Part shown: positions 5,897 to 6,945 of the stretch, in pieces | How positions within the stretch are numbered: the stretch's first letter is position 1 | Layout: every line of letters begins with the position of its first letter | Source of the DNA: Gammaproteobacteria bacterium | GTDB taxonomy: Bacteria; Pseudomonadota; Gammaproteobacteria; UBA7966 | DNA: 6,945 nt | Direction of reading: 5' to 3' | Assembly: GCA_003485715.1 (NCBI GenBank) | Contig: DNIF01000289.1 | Coordinates: 1-6,945 of the forward strand | Notes under the pieces: model-generated | What the model was told of the DNA's origin: nothing | The model's input: only the letters and a program-made list of their open reading frames with translations | Database searches by the model: none | Made by a program: the position numbers and the translations under genes

Positions 5897-6945
<1,049 letters not shown>

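Overview
The window is GC-rich DNA with dense short-overlap operon packing, Shine-Dalgarno-like starts and a bacterial tRNA-Asn. The gene content points to a proteobacterium, most likely a gammaproteobacterium: a DUF3450 / TtpC-like / ExbB / ExbD operon, a 1-Cys Prx6-type peroxiredoxin, a soluble PAS chemoreceptor and a class Ib aspartate aminotransferase. The lineage is an inference from gene families. No plasmid, phage, transposon, CRISPR or integrase signal was seen.

Positions 1-3121, minus strand, hold the 5' part of a TonB2-type energy-transduction operon. In transcription order it contains a secreted coiled-coil DUF3450 protein, a large TtpC-like protein (signal peptide, periplasmic coiled coil, C-terminal MotA/TolQ/ExbB channel domain), a short ExbB and an ExbD cut by the window edge. 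The first three genes overlap (4 bp and 17 bp), and ExbB uses a GTG start. By analogy with TonB2 systems of Vibrio and relatives, ExbB/ExbD harvest the proton motive force, the TtpC-like protein is an extra component of the energising complex, and a TonB gene (often with a TPR gene) would be expected just beyond position 1. A 132-bp untranslated gap before exbD breaks the tight packing.

Positions 3122-3427 are a divergent intergenic region leading to a plus-strand Prx6-type peroxiredoxin (3428-4090). Its leader carries a perfect 10-bp tandem repeat just before the ribosome binding site. The peroxiredoxin converges on a minus-strand gene (4138-5382) for a cytoplasmic chemoreceptor with no membrane segment, PAS sensing and a canonical MCP signalling hairpin. 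A 10-bp-stem GC-rich hairpin lies between the two stops.

Positions 5383-5896 hold no protein gene. They contain a 13-bp tandem repeat, small inverted repeats, a strong intrinsic terminator, tRNA-Asn(GTT) on the minus strand and its promoter. From 5897 to the right edge is a minus-strand pyridoxal-phosphate aminotransferase lacking about its first 50 residues.

Most of the window is recognisable housekeeping and envelope-energy machinery. The least understood parts are the DUF3450 protein and its pairing with the TtpC-like protein, the signals the soluble chemoreceptor senses, and several small repeats and hairpins in the gaps.
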